In this document: in pieces, positions 1 to 15,753 of the stretch
How the letters are laid out: every line of letters begins with the position of its first letter
Numbering within the stretch: position 1 is the stretch's first letter
Assembly (NCBI GenBank): GCA_038501195.1
Contig: JBBPUQ010000006.1
Coordinates: forward strand, 248,001 to 312,000
Length of the DNA stretch: 64,000 nucleotides
Direction: 5' to 3'
From: Nemania diffusa
Taxonomy: Eukaryota > Ascomycota > Sordariomycetes > Xylariales > Xylariaceae
Position numbers and translations under genes: made by a program
Notes under the pieces: generated by a model
What the model saw: the letters and a program-made list of their open reading frames with translations, nothing else
Told to the model about the DNA's origin: nothing
Database searches by the model: none

Positions 1-122
1 TAAAAATAATTATAAATTAATTTTAAATATTAATTAAAATTTTAATAATAAACAAAATATATTATTAATTTAATGTTTTATAAATAATATTTTTATATAT
101 TATATTATATAAAAAATTATTA

Positions 123-127
123 TATTT
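123..127. repeat. Target-site duplication, left copy
   Basis: The five bases TATTT lie directly before the 5' LTR and recur directly after the 3' LTR at 5989-5993. In such AT-rich DNA a 5-bp match is weak evidence alone, but it falls exactly at both LTR ends. Confidence 0.55.
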
Positions 128-435
128 TGTTAAACTAATAATTTAACAAAACTTATATATACATACTAAGTATATACAACTAAAACTTGGACTAGAACTT
201 TTATTAAATAACTAAATAAATAAAAAATACAAAAACTTACTAAGATTTATAGAACTTATAAGTTTTATATATATACATATATAAATAACTTATATATAAC
301 TTTTTTAGTTATACTTTTTTTTGTAAAATATATATACAAATTAATACAAAACTTTAAAACTTAAAAACAGATTTTAAACTTTATAAATTATTTCGAATTT
401 TTTTATATATATATATACAAAAAGTTTTACTAATA
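128..435 (+). repeat. 5' LTR
   Basis: This 308-bp sequence aligns without gaps to 5681-5988. The roughly two dozen differences I can see are all transitions (C/T or G/A), as expected from RIP. This copy keeps more G and C than the 3' copy. It starts TGTTA and ends TAATA. Confidence 0.8.
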
Positions 436-2181
436 CTAATTAATAGTTGCTAAATATAATTACAAATTAACAAAGTAAAAAAACGAAATCAACGCTATTT
501 ATTAAAAGTAGTTTTTATATTTAATTTTTAAACTTTTTGTATAATAAAAAAAAAAATATAGTAATTTTTATTACAAAAGTAAAAAATATGTTAACTTAAA
601 TTATTGTACAAACAAAAACTTAATATATTATAGTAGTAAAACATTATATAATATATTAACTTTGTTTTTATACAATTAAACAGTTAAACAGTAAATAAAG
701 TTATAAAAAACTTTGTTACTGCAACAATAGTAGAATTATTTTAAACAGTTATATTTGTTTTAAAACTTGTACTTTTTACTATTTTAAACTATAAAAACTT
801 TAATAACAAACTTACATACAAAAATATAAGCAAAAAAAGTACTATTTTATTTAAAATTTTTAAAAAAAAAACTGATTTAAAATAATAAAATACTACAATC
901 GACTTAAACAAGCTATTTAAAAAAATATATATAACTATATATACAGTTTAATATTTGTTAAACTATATATAATTAAAAATTAAAAGCGATTATTTTATAC
1001 AATTAATTAAAATAAATTTTAATAGCTAAACTATATATTAATTTTTTTATATTAATTATTTATTTAAAACAAAACTATTTATTATATTTAAACAAAAAGT
1101 AAATATTTAATTTTAAAAATTGTTTTTAAATAAAGAATTTGTAAAGCTAGTTGTTTTATATAAAACAAAAAAAAAAAATATATATATTATATAAACAATT
1201 TTAGCTTTAATATTTATATTAATAAATATATTAGAACTTTTAGTTATATAAACAAATTATTTAATATTACAACTAGTTGTACTAAAATTAACAATATTAG
1301 TATATACTGCAATATTTAATACAAATAATTAAATATTTATTTTTTTTATATAAATAAAAACTTAAAAACTTATATTTATTTTTAAAATTTTTACTGTATA
1401 TTTTGCGCTTTTTTTTATATATAAAAATTAATTGTACAAATTTTTTTTTACTTAAATTATTTATAATAGTTTAATTAAAATAATTTAATTTATTATGTTT
1501 ATTAAAGTATAATAATTTAACTAAAACTACAATAATAAATTGTATAATATATTATATAATAAAGCTTAAATTTTTATTTCGATATACTGTTGATTTAAAA
1601 TTACTAAAAAATAGTATTATACAGTATTTTTTTTTATATTAAAAAAAAAAGCTAAATAGTATTATTTTAACTATATTAGTTTAATATATAAATAAAATAA
1701 AATTTATATAATATTTAACAATTATTTTAATATAACAGTTAATTATAGTTAGTACTAAATTAATTAAACTATTACTACTTTTGTACAAATAAAATAAAAC
1801 AATTTAACAAAAACAATGTTTGAAATATTAAAAACTATAATTAATAAACTTTAATTTATATAATATATTTTAAAATTTAGCTATTATAAAAAAATATTAT
1901 TTTATATAACAGTTATATAAATATGTTTTAATATATTTAAACTTAAACTTGTTTTAATTAGTTAAAAATTTATATATAAAGCTTTATTTTTTAATTTATA
2001 GTTAATATTGCAAATTCTTTTTAATTAAAAAATAAATTACTATTATATAATAAATGTTTATTTTATTAATAAACAATATAATATTAAATATTTAAAACAA
2101 TTGTACAATTATAACTTTAAAAAAAATTTTTATTAAAAACTATAGCAATTATATAATAAAAACAACAAAAATAACAAAAAG

Positions 2182-2223
2182 TGTTTTATTTATAAAAAGT
2201 TTAATTGTTAATTTATTAATTAT
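2182..2223 (+). pseudogene. Remnant of a gag zinc knuckle
   Basis: Read from 2182, the first codon is Cys (TGT), the fourth is TAT (Tyr, one G-to-A step from Cys), the ninth is TGT and the fourteenth is TAT, with a TAA in between that could derive from TGG. The spacing recalls the C-x2-C-x4-C/H-x4-C knuckle of fungal Ty1/copia gag proteins. The position, about 1.75 kb inside the element, is plausible for the end of gag. The frame is full of stops and not functional. This is a reading of heavily mutated DNA. Confidence 0.4.
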
Positions 2224-5200
2224 AATTAACAAAAAAAATTAAAAGCAAAAAAGCAATATTTTATTATATATAATATTTTAAAGCAAAAAACTTTATTATA
2301 TAAAAAGTATAATATATTTATATTAAACTATAAAAATAATAAAAACTTTTTATATAATAATAAATTTAATAACAATTTAAATTTTAAAACTAAAAATAAA
2401 ACAGTTTAATTTTTAATAAATTTAATATATTTTTATTATATAACAAAAAAAAATATATATATTTAAAATTAAATATTAATATTAAATAATTTTTATTTAA
2501 ACAGTTAATATAGTATAAAGTATTAAAATATTTTATAAAATATTAATATAACTAAAATTTTAATTATTAAAAAAGTTTAAACTAAAACTTTTATATAAAA
2601 AAACTTTTTTATACAAATAAATTAAACTTTAAATAATATAATAATTTAATTTAGTAATATTAAAAACTTTAAAGCTATAAATATTATAACAATTTTAATA
2701 TTAATTAAATTAATTAAATTTTATATTTTAAATATATTAACTTTGTTTTTATTATTACTATAAAATATAAATTAATTATATATTTATTTTAACAATATAT
2801 AAAATATAATTATATAATAAAATAATATAACAGTATTAATTATATAAAAATAAAAACATTTATTTTTTAATATTAACTAATTAAAAACTACAAGTTATTT
2901 TATAAAACAAAAACTTTAAAAGTTATATTGTTAATTTAAATATTTTTATATAAAAAAACTTATAAAGTTATTATAAAAAGCTAAATATAATAATATTAAT
3001 ATTTTAATATTTTAAAAAATTAAAAAGTTTTGTTATTATTGTTAATTATACAACTAAGTTTTAAAAAAATTTAAATTTTTATTAAAAAATAAATATAACT
3101 TTAATTATAAAATAGTTATTAATATTGTATAAATTAACAAATAATTAATTTTATATATAATTAATATAAATATTTTATTTTAAGCAGCTAAATTTTTAAA
3201 GTTTTTAAATATATATAATATTTAAAATGTATTATATTAATATTAAATTTTAATATATTAAAAGCTATTTAATTATATTATATATAATTTTAGTATAAAT
3301 TTTTTGTTTAAAAAATTTTGTAATAATATATAATTAATTAAAGCTTTATATAAAAAAATATTTGTTAAAACATACTAAATTGTTAAAAAAGTTAAACGAA
3401 TATATATATTACTTTGTTATATATTCGATATTTTGTATAAAAAAATCAGTTATTATATAAATAAAAAAATAATATTATAAATAATTATAAAAGCTTTAAA
3501 TAATATAGCTAAATTAAATAGTTTTATATTTATTTTGTTAATTTTTAAAACTTATTTTAAAATTAATAGCAACTTATTTTTTTTGTTAAAAATAACTTAA
3601 AAAACAAAAGTTATATAAAAAATTATAAAAATATTAAAAAATATTTATATAAAAATTAATATTAACTAAGTTATATAAACTAAAAATAAACTAGCATTAT
3701 TATATAAAGTACTTTTTTTATTTTTTTAAAATAAAGTTATAGTATAAAAAAAACAAAAAAGCTAAACAAAATTATATAAAATTTTTATAATTAAAAATTA
3801 TAATATTATAGTTAATATAATAAACAAATTAACTAAGTTTTATTATATATAAATTAAACTATATTATTAGCAAAAAGTTATATTTAATTTATTATATAAA
3901 AAAAATAACTTTTTGTATAACTTTTTTTAAACTGTTAAATAGTTGTAACTTTAATATAAAAACAAACTGAAAAAGTTATTTATATTTATTAATAACTAAT
4001 ATTTTATACTAAAAAAAGTTAACAATTATGCTTTAACTATATAATTAAAACAAAATAATATAATTATTATATTTAATATATTTTTTAAATAATTAAATAT
4101 AGTTAAAATAAATGTATTAACAATTTAAAGTATATTTTAGTTTATATAATATAACTTAAATTAATATAACTAAATAAAAATTTTTTAAACTAAGTTTATA
4201 TAAAAAATTAAAAATAAAACAATTAAACTATACAAAAAGTTTAAATTAATTATATAAAGTTATAAAAACAATAACAAAATTTAAATTTTTATATAAATAT
4301 TAATAATTTAATATATAAATTAATAGTTTATTATAAGTTTAAAACTATTATTAATTTAAAACTATAATATATATATAAAGTTATAAAATATTTTTTAAAT
4401 ATATATATAGTTATATAACAAATTAAACTAAAAAATTTATATTTATTTATTAAAAAAATTAAAAAATAAATATTTAATAAATATTATATTTTAAATTATA
4501 TAATTATTATATAAATTAGTTAAATTAAAATTATATTAATACAAAATTTATTATAAATATTACTGCTAAAAATTAAATATAAAAATATTTATATATAATT
4601 AATATTTGCTATATATTAAAAAAAAATCCAATAAATTTATACTTATAAAACTTTAAACAAATAATATTTTTAATATTATATTTAAAAAGTTTTTATATAA
4701 AAAAAAAACTAAGCTATTATTTTATACAAAACTAAAAATAAAATTAATATTTAAATATTTTATTAAATTTAATAAAAATAAAATTTAAATAAATAAATAA
4801 AATTTTTTTTTTATTTAATAAAAATAAACTAAACAATTATATATTATTAACTTTTGTATAAAAAATTATTTTTAACAATATATTATTTAATAAGTTTAAA
4901 AAGTATATATTATATTAATATATTAACTAAAAATATTATATAATTTATTAATTATTATATAAGTTTAAAAACTGTTAAAAAATAATATTAAAGCATTAAA
5001 TATATAAATATAATAATAAATTAATAATATATAGTAAAAACTATATTATATACTTTTAAATTTTAGTTATATAAAAATTTTTATTTTTATTAATAAAACA
5101 TTTATAAATAATAAAAATTTAAATTTTTAAATTGAATTTATAATTGTATTAATTAATAAAAGCTATATAAAAAATATTTTTATAATTAAAAATAATATTA

Positions 5201-5660
5201 TTTATTAAAATTTAATTAAATATAAACAAATTATATATAATATATTAACAAATAAATTATATAATATAATTAATAAATTTAACTATATTATTATATTTAA
5301 TATAACTTTTTAAAAAATTATTTATATAATAAAATTATTAACTGTATTATTAGTTATATATATTAATTTTAAATTTTTGTACAAATGTTTAATTAAATTA
5401 AAAACTATATAAAAAAAATAACTTATAATTAACATTATATTATTTTAAAAAGTATATAAAAATTATAAAATTACAAAAATATATTAAATTAATAGTAAAA
5501 ATAACTTAACAAATATTTATATAAAAAAAGTATTTAATTAAATATTAAAAAAGCTAATTAGTACTAATAAACTAGTTATATAAATAAAAGTATATATAAA
5601 TTAATTAAACAGTAAAAAAAATAACAAAAAATTAGTTAATATTAAAACTAAAGTTATTAT

Positions 5661-5680
5661 ACAAAAAAAAAAATCTTTAG
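5661..5680 (+). other. Probable polypurine tract of the LTR element
   Basis: An 11-base A-run (5663-5673) lies immediately before the 3' LTR, where plus-strand priming occurs in LTR retrotransposons. In AT-rich DNA such runs are common, so position is the main support. Confidence 0.35.
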
Positions 5681-5988
5681 TATTAAATTAATAATTTAAC
5701 AAAACTTATATATATATATTAAATATATATAATTAAAACTTAAATTAAAACTTTTATTAAATAATTAAATAAATAAAAAATATAAAAACTTATTAAAATT
5801 TATAAAATTTATAAGTTTTATATATATATATATATAAATAATTTATATATAACTTTTTTAATTATATTTTTTTTTGTAAAATATATATACAAATTAATAC
5901 AAAACTTTAAAACTTAGAAATAAACTTTAAACTTTATAAATTATTTTAAATCTTTTTATATATATATATATAAAAAGCTCTATTAATA
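5681..5988 (+). repeat. 3' LTR
   Basis: Ungapped 308-bp match to 128-435, differing only by transitions, mostly toward A or T in this copy. It ends TATTAATA and is followed at once by TATTT. Confidence 0.8.
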
Positions 5989-5993
5989 TATTT
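5989..5993. repeat. Target-site duplication, right copy
   Basis: TATTT directly after the 3' LTR matches 123-127. Confidence 0.55.
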
Positions 5994-8547
<2,554 letters not shown>

Positions 8548-11500
8548 TTAATTTTTTTTATTATTTTTATTATTTTTTTATTTAGTTATTATTTATTTAT
8601 TTATATTATTATATAATATTTATTTATATAAAGTTATATATTTATATATATTTTTATATTTAATAATTTAAATTTATGTTTTTTTTTAGTATATATTATA
8701 TAAAGTTTTAATACTTTTTTTTTAATATATTAAAATAAAATATTTAATAATTAATTTTGATTTATAAAAAAAATAAATTATTAAAAAATATTAAAATTAT
8801 ATTTAAGTTGAATTTATAATAAATGTTTTTAATTATTTTTATAATATATTGATTAAATAAATTACTTTATATATATAATTAAAACAATAAAAAATCTTTA
8901 AAAATAACCAATGTATTAAATATAGCAATAATTTTAATAAATAATTTATAATATTATATTATAAATATAAACTATTTAATTAATAGTTATATATATATTT
9001 AATTTATAATAAATTTATTATATTTTTATATAATATTATAATTATTTATATATAGTTGAAAATATATTATAAATATTTAATTAAAATTATATAAATATAT
9101 TAATAACAATTATAAAATTTTTTTAATATTAAAAGAAATATATAAAATTTAATAAATTAACTTAAACTTTAAATTTTTGTTATTTATATATATTAATAAT
9201 TTTTTGTTTTATTTTATAAAATATTATATAAAGTTTATTAAAAATTTTATAAAGTTTTAATTTTTAAATATTTAAACAAAGTTTATTATTGTTATAAAAG
9301 TTAAATTTATTTTAAATTAAACTATATTTTATTAATAAATATATATTTTAAATTTACTAAATATAAATTTAAATTTTATATTAATATTAATATTTATTTA
9401 TAATTTATTTTATAATTTTATATTAAATTTTTAATAGTTATAACTTAATTTATTTTTGTTTAATATATAAAAATAATTAGTTAATATAACTATTTATTAT
9501 TTATTATTTAATTAAATCAAAATAATAAAACTTTAATAATAGCAATAATATATTTTTTTTTATTTGAAATTTTTAAAAATAACTGATATTTATATTAATT
9601 ATTTTTAAAAAAAGCTTATACTTTTATATTTAAAACAATATAAATAAATATATTTTTAAATAATATTGTTTAATTTATTATATATAATAACAGCAATAAA
9701 AATATAACTAATTAATAAATTAAAAACTAATAAAATCAACTATAAAAAAACTATATATTATTTTAAAAAATAAATATTTATATAAATTTATATTATTATT
9801 ATTATATTTATATTAATATATATTAAAAATATTTTAATATATTTAAATATTAAAACTTTTAATTATTTAAATTTTAAAAAAACTATATTATTTTATTTTA
9901 TATTTTTATATTTTTAATTTGTTATAAATATTTTAAATTTATATATTTTTAAAATAAATATTATATTTAAATTTAATAAATAAAACTATATATTATTATT
10001 AATATTTTTTATTAATTATATATAATATTAAATTTAATTTAAAGCTTTATTAATTATTATATACTTTTAAATAAAAAACAATAATTTAAATTTATAAAAT
10101 TAATTAATATTAATAATATTAATTTAAATATTTATTTTTTAAAAGTTATAATATAAATTTATAATTGTTTAATTATATTTTATTTAAATTAATTATTATT
10201 AATTACTTTTTTTATTAATTAAATTTTATATATTTATAAATATAAATATTTAAAAACTAATTTAAAAAATTATATTTTATATAAATAAATATTTCAAATT
10301 ATTAAATTTATTAAATTTAAAAAAAGCTAAAATAAACTAAAACAAAAATTAAAATTAACTAATTTTAATTTATTAAATTTAAATAACTTTAAATTAAATA
10401 ATAAAATAAATAATATATTTTAATATAAAAAAAACTTGCTTAATTTAAATTATAAATAAATTAAATAATAATATAAAATAGTTATAATAAATTAAAAAAG
10501 TTTAATAAAAAAACAACTTAAAATAAATTTTATTTTTATATTTTTAATTAATTTTTATTAATATTTTTTATTTTAATTTATTATTTAATTATATTTTATA
10601 TTTATTTTTAATTAAAATTAATAATTTAAAATTTAATAAATTATAAATAAAAATTAATTTTTTTTTAATTTTTTTTAATAAAAATATTTATAGTTTTAAT
10701 TAATAAAATATTTTTAAATTTAATTTAATTTTATTTAATTTATTTTTTATTTTATATAAAAATAAATTAATATTAATAAATTTTTATTTAATTAAAATTA
10801 ATTTAAATTTAATTTTTCTTTTTTTTTTTGTTTTATTATTTAATAAATTTAAAAATATATTTAAAAAAAATTAAACTTTATATCTTTTTCTTTTTTTTAG
10901 TTTAATTAAAAAATAATTAAATAAAACTTTTTGCAAATAATAAAAATTAACTATAAATTTATTTTTATTAATATTATTATTAATAGCTTTTAAATTAAAA
11001 AATTAAATAAATTTTATAAAGTTTTTAATTAATTTTATAATATTATATTTATTATTTATTATAATTAATATAATTAATTTATAAATTTATTTAATAATAT
11101 ATAAATTTAAAATTATTTAATTTAATTTAAAATATTTAATAAGTTTTTAATAATTATTAAATATTTAATTAATTAAAATAATATAAACTAATATAGTTTT
11201 AATTTTTTTAATTTTTTTAATAAACTTATATATAAAAGTATTAATTAATTTAATAGTTTTAGATTTAATATAAATATTAATAGCTATATTATTAATAATA
11301 TTTTATTTTTTTATATTTATTAATATAATATTTTATTATTAGTTTATTTATATAAAAAAAAATATAAAATTAAATTATATAAAAATAATCGATTATAATA
11401 AAGTTTTAAATATATTTAATATAAATATTAAAATAAAACAAATAAATTAAATAAATTTTAATTTAATTATAGCTTAAATTAATAAATTTTCAATAAAATT

Positions 11501-11811
11501 AATAATAAACAAAAAAATAAAATTTATATTTTATAATAATATATTATAATTAAAATAAACTTTAATAACTAGTTTTTTTTAAATAAAAGTTTAATAATTA
11601 ATAGTATAAACTATTATAACTTTTACTTTATTATTTTAAACTTATATAATAAAAAACAAATATAAACAATAATTTATAATTTAAATTAATAATTAAAATA
11701 ATTTTAATATATATTATATTATAAATTTTATTTATATTTATATTATATATTTCTATTTAATTATTTTAAAATAAGTTAGCTTTGTTTTTATCTAAAAGTA
11801 TAATATATTAC
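8548..11811. other. AT-rich remnant DNA without recognisable genes
   Basis: Degraded AT-rich sequence with slightly more residual G and C than 5994-8160. I found no LTR pair, no terminal inverted repeat and no ORF. The transition to ordinary DNA lies at about 11,795-11,815. Confidence 0.6.
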
Positions 11812-12723
11812 TAGTGACCCAAAATTAGTTTTCGAACAGTTAGCCCTCTGGGTTGCCGTAGTACACAGGGGTTTGTGGGAGATTGGTTTTGGTCAGGAAC
11901 TCGGGAGACTGGAATGACAAGAAGCCTATCTAATACTTTAAAATATTAAGCGCTGGGTGATAACCTTTTTTTACATTCGCAATTGATCAAGCAGGATTCA
12001 GCTGTGTAGCCTTGATGTCCAGTGGAGGACTACCACAGTATTAGAATAGGTAATTACTATCTAGACTAATTGCTTTCGTACTGAGGTCAGTCCTGTGCCA
12101 GGAGCAGCTGAAAGCATAAGTAGCCACCCGGAGTTACAACCTACCCACTTACAGTAGAGGAAGTGCCAAGCTGCCACCTTGTCTCTTTTGGAGGGCCGGC
12201 CCTGCGGGTAGGGGGTCATAGAACCTAGGTACCCGTCCACTATGTGACGCCAAATAACCTTCGCTAACGCACGGAAATCAAGTGAAACGCCAAGAAAACG
12301 GGGATAGGTAGTCTGTTGTCAGATAAATCCCGCTAGAATAATTTAAAAGATTTCCCCGGACCTCGAGACTCGTCAGCGGAATCGGAACTATCTTATAATC
12401 ACGCCACAGGCATCTAAAATAAAAGCTGCACTGTGTCCGGCGAGCTCGCCGGACTGCCAAAAGGGGCCCTCGAGTGTTATACGTTCGGGCATTAGGTATG
12501 CCTTTCCCTGCCAATTCCGAATGGGCAGGCAAAGCCATACACGAGTCGGGGCTTGTCAGATATCCAAGCACCCAAAGTATAGATATTTATAGGTACACGC
12601 CATCTCAATCACTCTATTCAATTATTCAACCCTTCTCTCGTTCGCCAATTCATTAAATTCTCGCCAAATCCCGTTGCCTATACTATATTCATTATTTCCA
12701 GTCTTTTCGTTTGACCCGAGACC
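11812..12723. other. Upstream intergenic region of the zinc-cluster gene
   Basis: Normal-composition DNA, about 0.9 kb, with a CCTAGGTA-type motif near 12,225 but no supported gene. It should contain the promoter of the gene starting at 12,724. Confidence 0.5.
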
Positions 12724-15700
12724 ATGGAAGCTCCCTGCGAGGATATCCCTGAAGGTATAATCCCCACAGCCAGGGACGAGTGGCTGTTTGTTACAGATCC
12801 CATGCAGCAGAGCTTGTTCCCAATCAAGCACACTGTCCCTTTTGTTGGAGGATCTGCGCAGGCTTCCAAGTTTCCGGTCCAGTCCCTGGGCCTTTCAACT
12901 TCAATTAATGGGAACAATCTTACTCTGGCTCCCGCAGCCCTTGTCAACTATGAGCCCTTGAATTTACGTCAGGCATGTCCCAACCCATATATGGCATCAA
13001 ATCCAAGCCCTTATGGCATTGGTTCTGCATTCCGCCCAAACATCCCTCGAGGTCTTTTTTCCAGTGCGCATTGCCAAACTGAGCCGTTGCCGTATAATAA
13101 CTTCGGGGCTCATTGGCAGAATGACTATGGAAGCCACACAAGTCAGCCACAGGGATTTCCGCAGTATATTAGCAACACTGAGTCGATGCCTGTAAATTTG
13201 ACAGTCTTGAACAACTTTTCCCGTCTTCACCCTGCATCTCAGCAACTTGTAGATGGCTACGCCGTCATACAGTCACCAGACTCTTCGTCTCTAAACTCCG
13301 GCGTTGCGCAACCTTGTTACCCATTTGAAGTTCCATCGCATGACTTCGCTATTTACGATGATGCCTTTTCGAATCCCCTTGGCCTGGGAGATCATCCATT
13401 TACTGGCGTACGCCTTGACTATAAAAGTCTTGTCCGCCCTGGAGAGCTTTCAGCACAGGCTCAGTTTAAACATCACAAGGTCACAATGCACCCTAGCACT
13501 GGAACAACCCTATTTGACATAGCCTCTTCGCTTCCGGCTGTCTCGCAAGATAGCTTCCCACCCATTGGGGTGTCCCACGGCCCTAGCGACGCAACTATGG
13601 CCCAAGAGCTCTGCGTCTATGACCGGCTTGTGCATTCCGAGAACCGCATGCTGAGCTGTGTTGGCACAGACTTGCTTACCACAACCCCTATCTCAGGAAA
13701 CATGGTCTCAAACGGTATATGTTCTAACAATATACCTCGAGAGGGAGAAATTGTGTCTCAAGCACAAGGAACTTCGCCCCTATCGATTCGGAAGGCCTCA
13801 ACAGTCGTCGATCATGTGGTTTTATCGGTGACACTCAGGAAGCGGAAAAGAATTACTGGGGCTGAGCCTACAAAGAGTAGAATTAAACCTTGCCGCTGGT
13901 GTCAGGTCGCAAAGGTTAGGGTAAGTCGCGGAGTCCCTAGTCTTGTAGATTAATCGCTGACTTAGAGTAGTGCACTGGACCTCGTTGTGAACGATGCCTT
14001 AAACAATACGGACCACTTGCAACGACAATATGTGTACGCTATGAGAAGACAGTGCATGATTTACGAAAGGGTATCGAAGGTAAGTAGTCTACCAACATTG
14101 TTTACGAAGACTCTATGGCTCAACGCAGCATGACAGATTTTTACTGCCTAAATGATCGTCCTCATCTGGAAGTACCGACTTCGGATAATATCAAACCCGG
14201 GAAGCTCATCCTTGTCCATCCATTGCAACGGATCGGGGACCAAGTCGTCTACTTTCCAGATAGCCCCAAGATGGAAGTTAATTACTACGAATTCGAAGAG
14301 TTCCCGGCCGTAACCTCGCTCCCAGCACAATCTACTACGTACTATGCAATCAACGATAGCAGCCCCAAACCCCTCGAACCCGACCTGGAGCTGCAAGCAT
14401 TGCACCCGATTTTCAATAGGTTAACACACGGCTTCCTGAGGTATAGATCGCGACAAAAACCGTACATCCTGGATCCTGCCTCGTTACCAAGCTACCAAAC
14501 CCTAGTCGCATGGGGAAGTTTTGACAATATAGACAAGCATAACATAGCCCCTACCGATGTCGAGTCAGCTTTAACAGCATTTCTTACGGTATATGCAGAT
14601 GAGCGGCGACATCCTCACCCAGAACATGTACACTCCCCTTCTCTCTTGGCAAATCCAAACATTACTAACCGGTATTCAAGAGGGCTTTCATTCGTAAGGT
14701 CCTGGACCTCGTCAGCCTTGGCCGCATGTTTGACGCTCGAGGGCCCGTTGAGTTGCATGGTCAATTGCCAGCCCTGTCTAATATTACGCGAAATGGGCCC
14801 GACGAGGCTGGATTTACTCCTTCACTGGAATCTATGTCTAGGGAAGAATTCAGCACTTGGAAGCTTTCGGCACTCTTACCAGGGCCGGTAAGAACACAGT
14901 TTCTCACTCATATCGCAAAGATGATGCAGCCTCTGGAACTCGAAGTCCTTGGAGAGGTCGACAAGTATATCGCCAAACGAGATAAGACAAACGGCCTTGT
15001 AGGCGATCCCCTAATCTATGGCCTCTGTATTCGTCGTCTTTGCCTACACTACCGCCGTAGGGTGCTACGGTACCGAAAATTTGGACGCAGTCAGTCTCCA
15101 CCTGTTATTTCCAAAACTTTTGAAATTACAAAGCTTCTAACCGCGCTGTAGGAATGAACGCCCGTTGTGACAAGAACAAGCTTATCCTGGAAGAACTGAC
15201 TAAGCATTATGCGCACGTGTTCAAAGGCACGCTTTCACCTTTCCACGATGAATGGCGAGCAGAGAAGCACGAGGGCCTCCTAGGTCATGATCCTGAGCTT
15301 ACAAGGCTTCTTGAAGATGTGAAAGCAGCCGAGCACTACCATTGTGAGACATCCAAAACTATTTCGACTAAGCTCTTACTGATTCTTTTAGTTCTAAACG
15401 AGCAAGATAACGTGATTGACAATCTCTACAAACGGCTAGTCACCGAGCACCAGACGAAACGCCATTCGACGCTCGCAAAACAATGGCTCCATGGCGATTG
15501 TTTCTTCAATGACTCGGGCTTAGCATCCGTTCGGCAGCCTTTTCAGCGTTGGGCGTTGGACCCTCTTAGTCTGAGGGAAGATAAAAACATAACCAACAAG
15601 AACCAAGATATAAATATACATATTTTTAGACGGGAGAAGGATTATTTTACTAGCAAGTTTGCTGGTTTTATATTTGCCACACGGCGAAGACTGCCTAAGA

Positions 15701-15753
15701 CCTACAGGAAGCTAATTATGACTGGTTATATGCATACGTGCCCAACAGTCTAA
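12724..15753 (+). CDS. Zinc-cluster transcription regulator with an internal Cys6 domain
   Basis: Predicted nuclear DNA-binding regulator. Five exons are inferred, with introns at 13921-13970, 14080-14136, 14589-14680 and about 15090-15151 (donor 15057 also keeps phase). All keep the frame; the first has a GCTGAC and the third an ACTAAC branch site. Residues 1-390 are Ser/Pro/Gln-rich and probably disordered, ending in basic residues. Exons 1 and 2 together then encode C-x2-C-x6-C-x4-C-x2-C-x11-C, close to Zn(II)2Cys6 but with a short third gap and a long last one, and the domain is central rather than N-terminal. The downstream region holds charged helices such as RAFIRKVLDLVSLGRMF. The last ~60 codons look atypical, so the 3' end is less sure. 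It lies about 8 kb outside the core cluster; a role in the pathway is not shown. Confidence 0.75.

Larger units (their letters stand above)
128..5988 (+). mobile_element. RIP-degraded LTR retrotransposon, probably Ty1/copia type
   Basis: Two 308-bp direct repeats (128-435 and 5681-5988) begin TG/TA and end in TAATA, consistent with original TGTTA...TAACA ends. They enclose about 5.2 kb of stop-filled sequence and are flanked by TATTT duplications. A zinc-knuckle-like remnant near 2182 and an A-run just before the 3' LTR both indicate plus-strand orientation. The 5.86-kb total length with short LTRs fits fungal copia elements. No reverse transcriptase or integrase motif could be read confidently after the mutation load. 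The element retains visibly more G and C than the sequence on either side, so it is probably a later insertion into older degraded DNA. Confidence 0.75.

Noticed and set aside
4280..4320. Possible reverse transcriptase YxDD fossil in the LTR element
   Set aside because: The reading frame and neighbouring residues could not be matched; AT-rich DNA yields such strings by chance.
12278..12831. Short ORFs upstream of and antisense to the zinc-cluster gene
   Set aside because: No protein-like features, no splice support, and they overlap the promoter or a convincing gene on the other strand.
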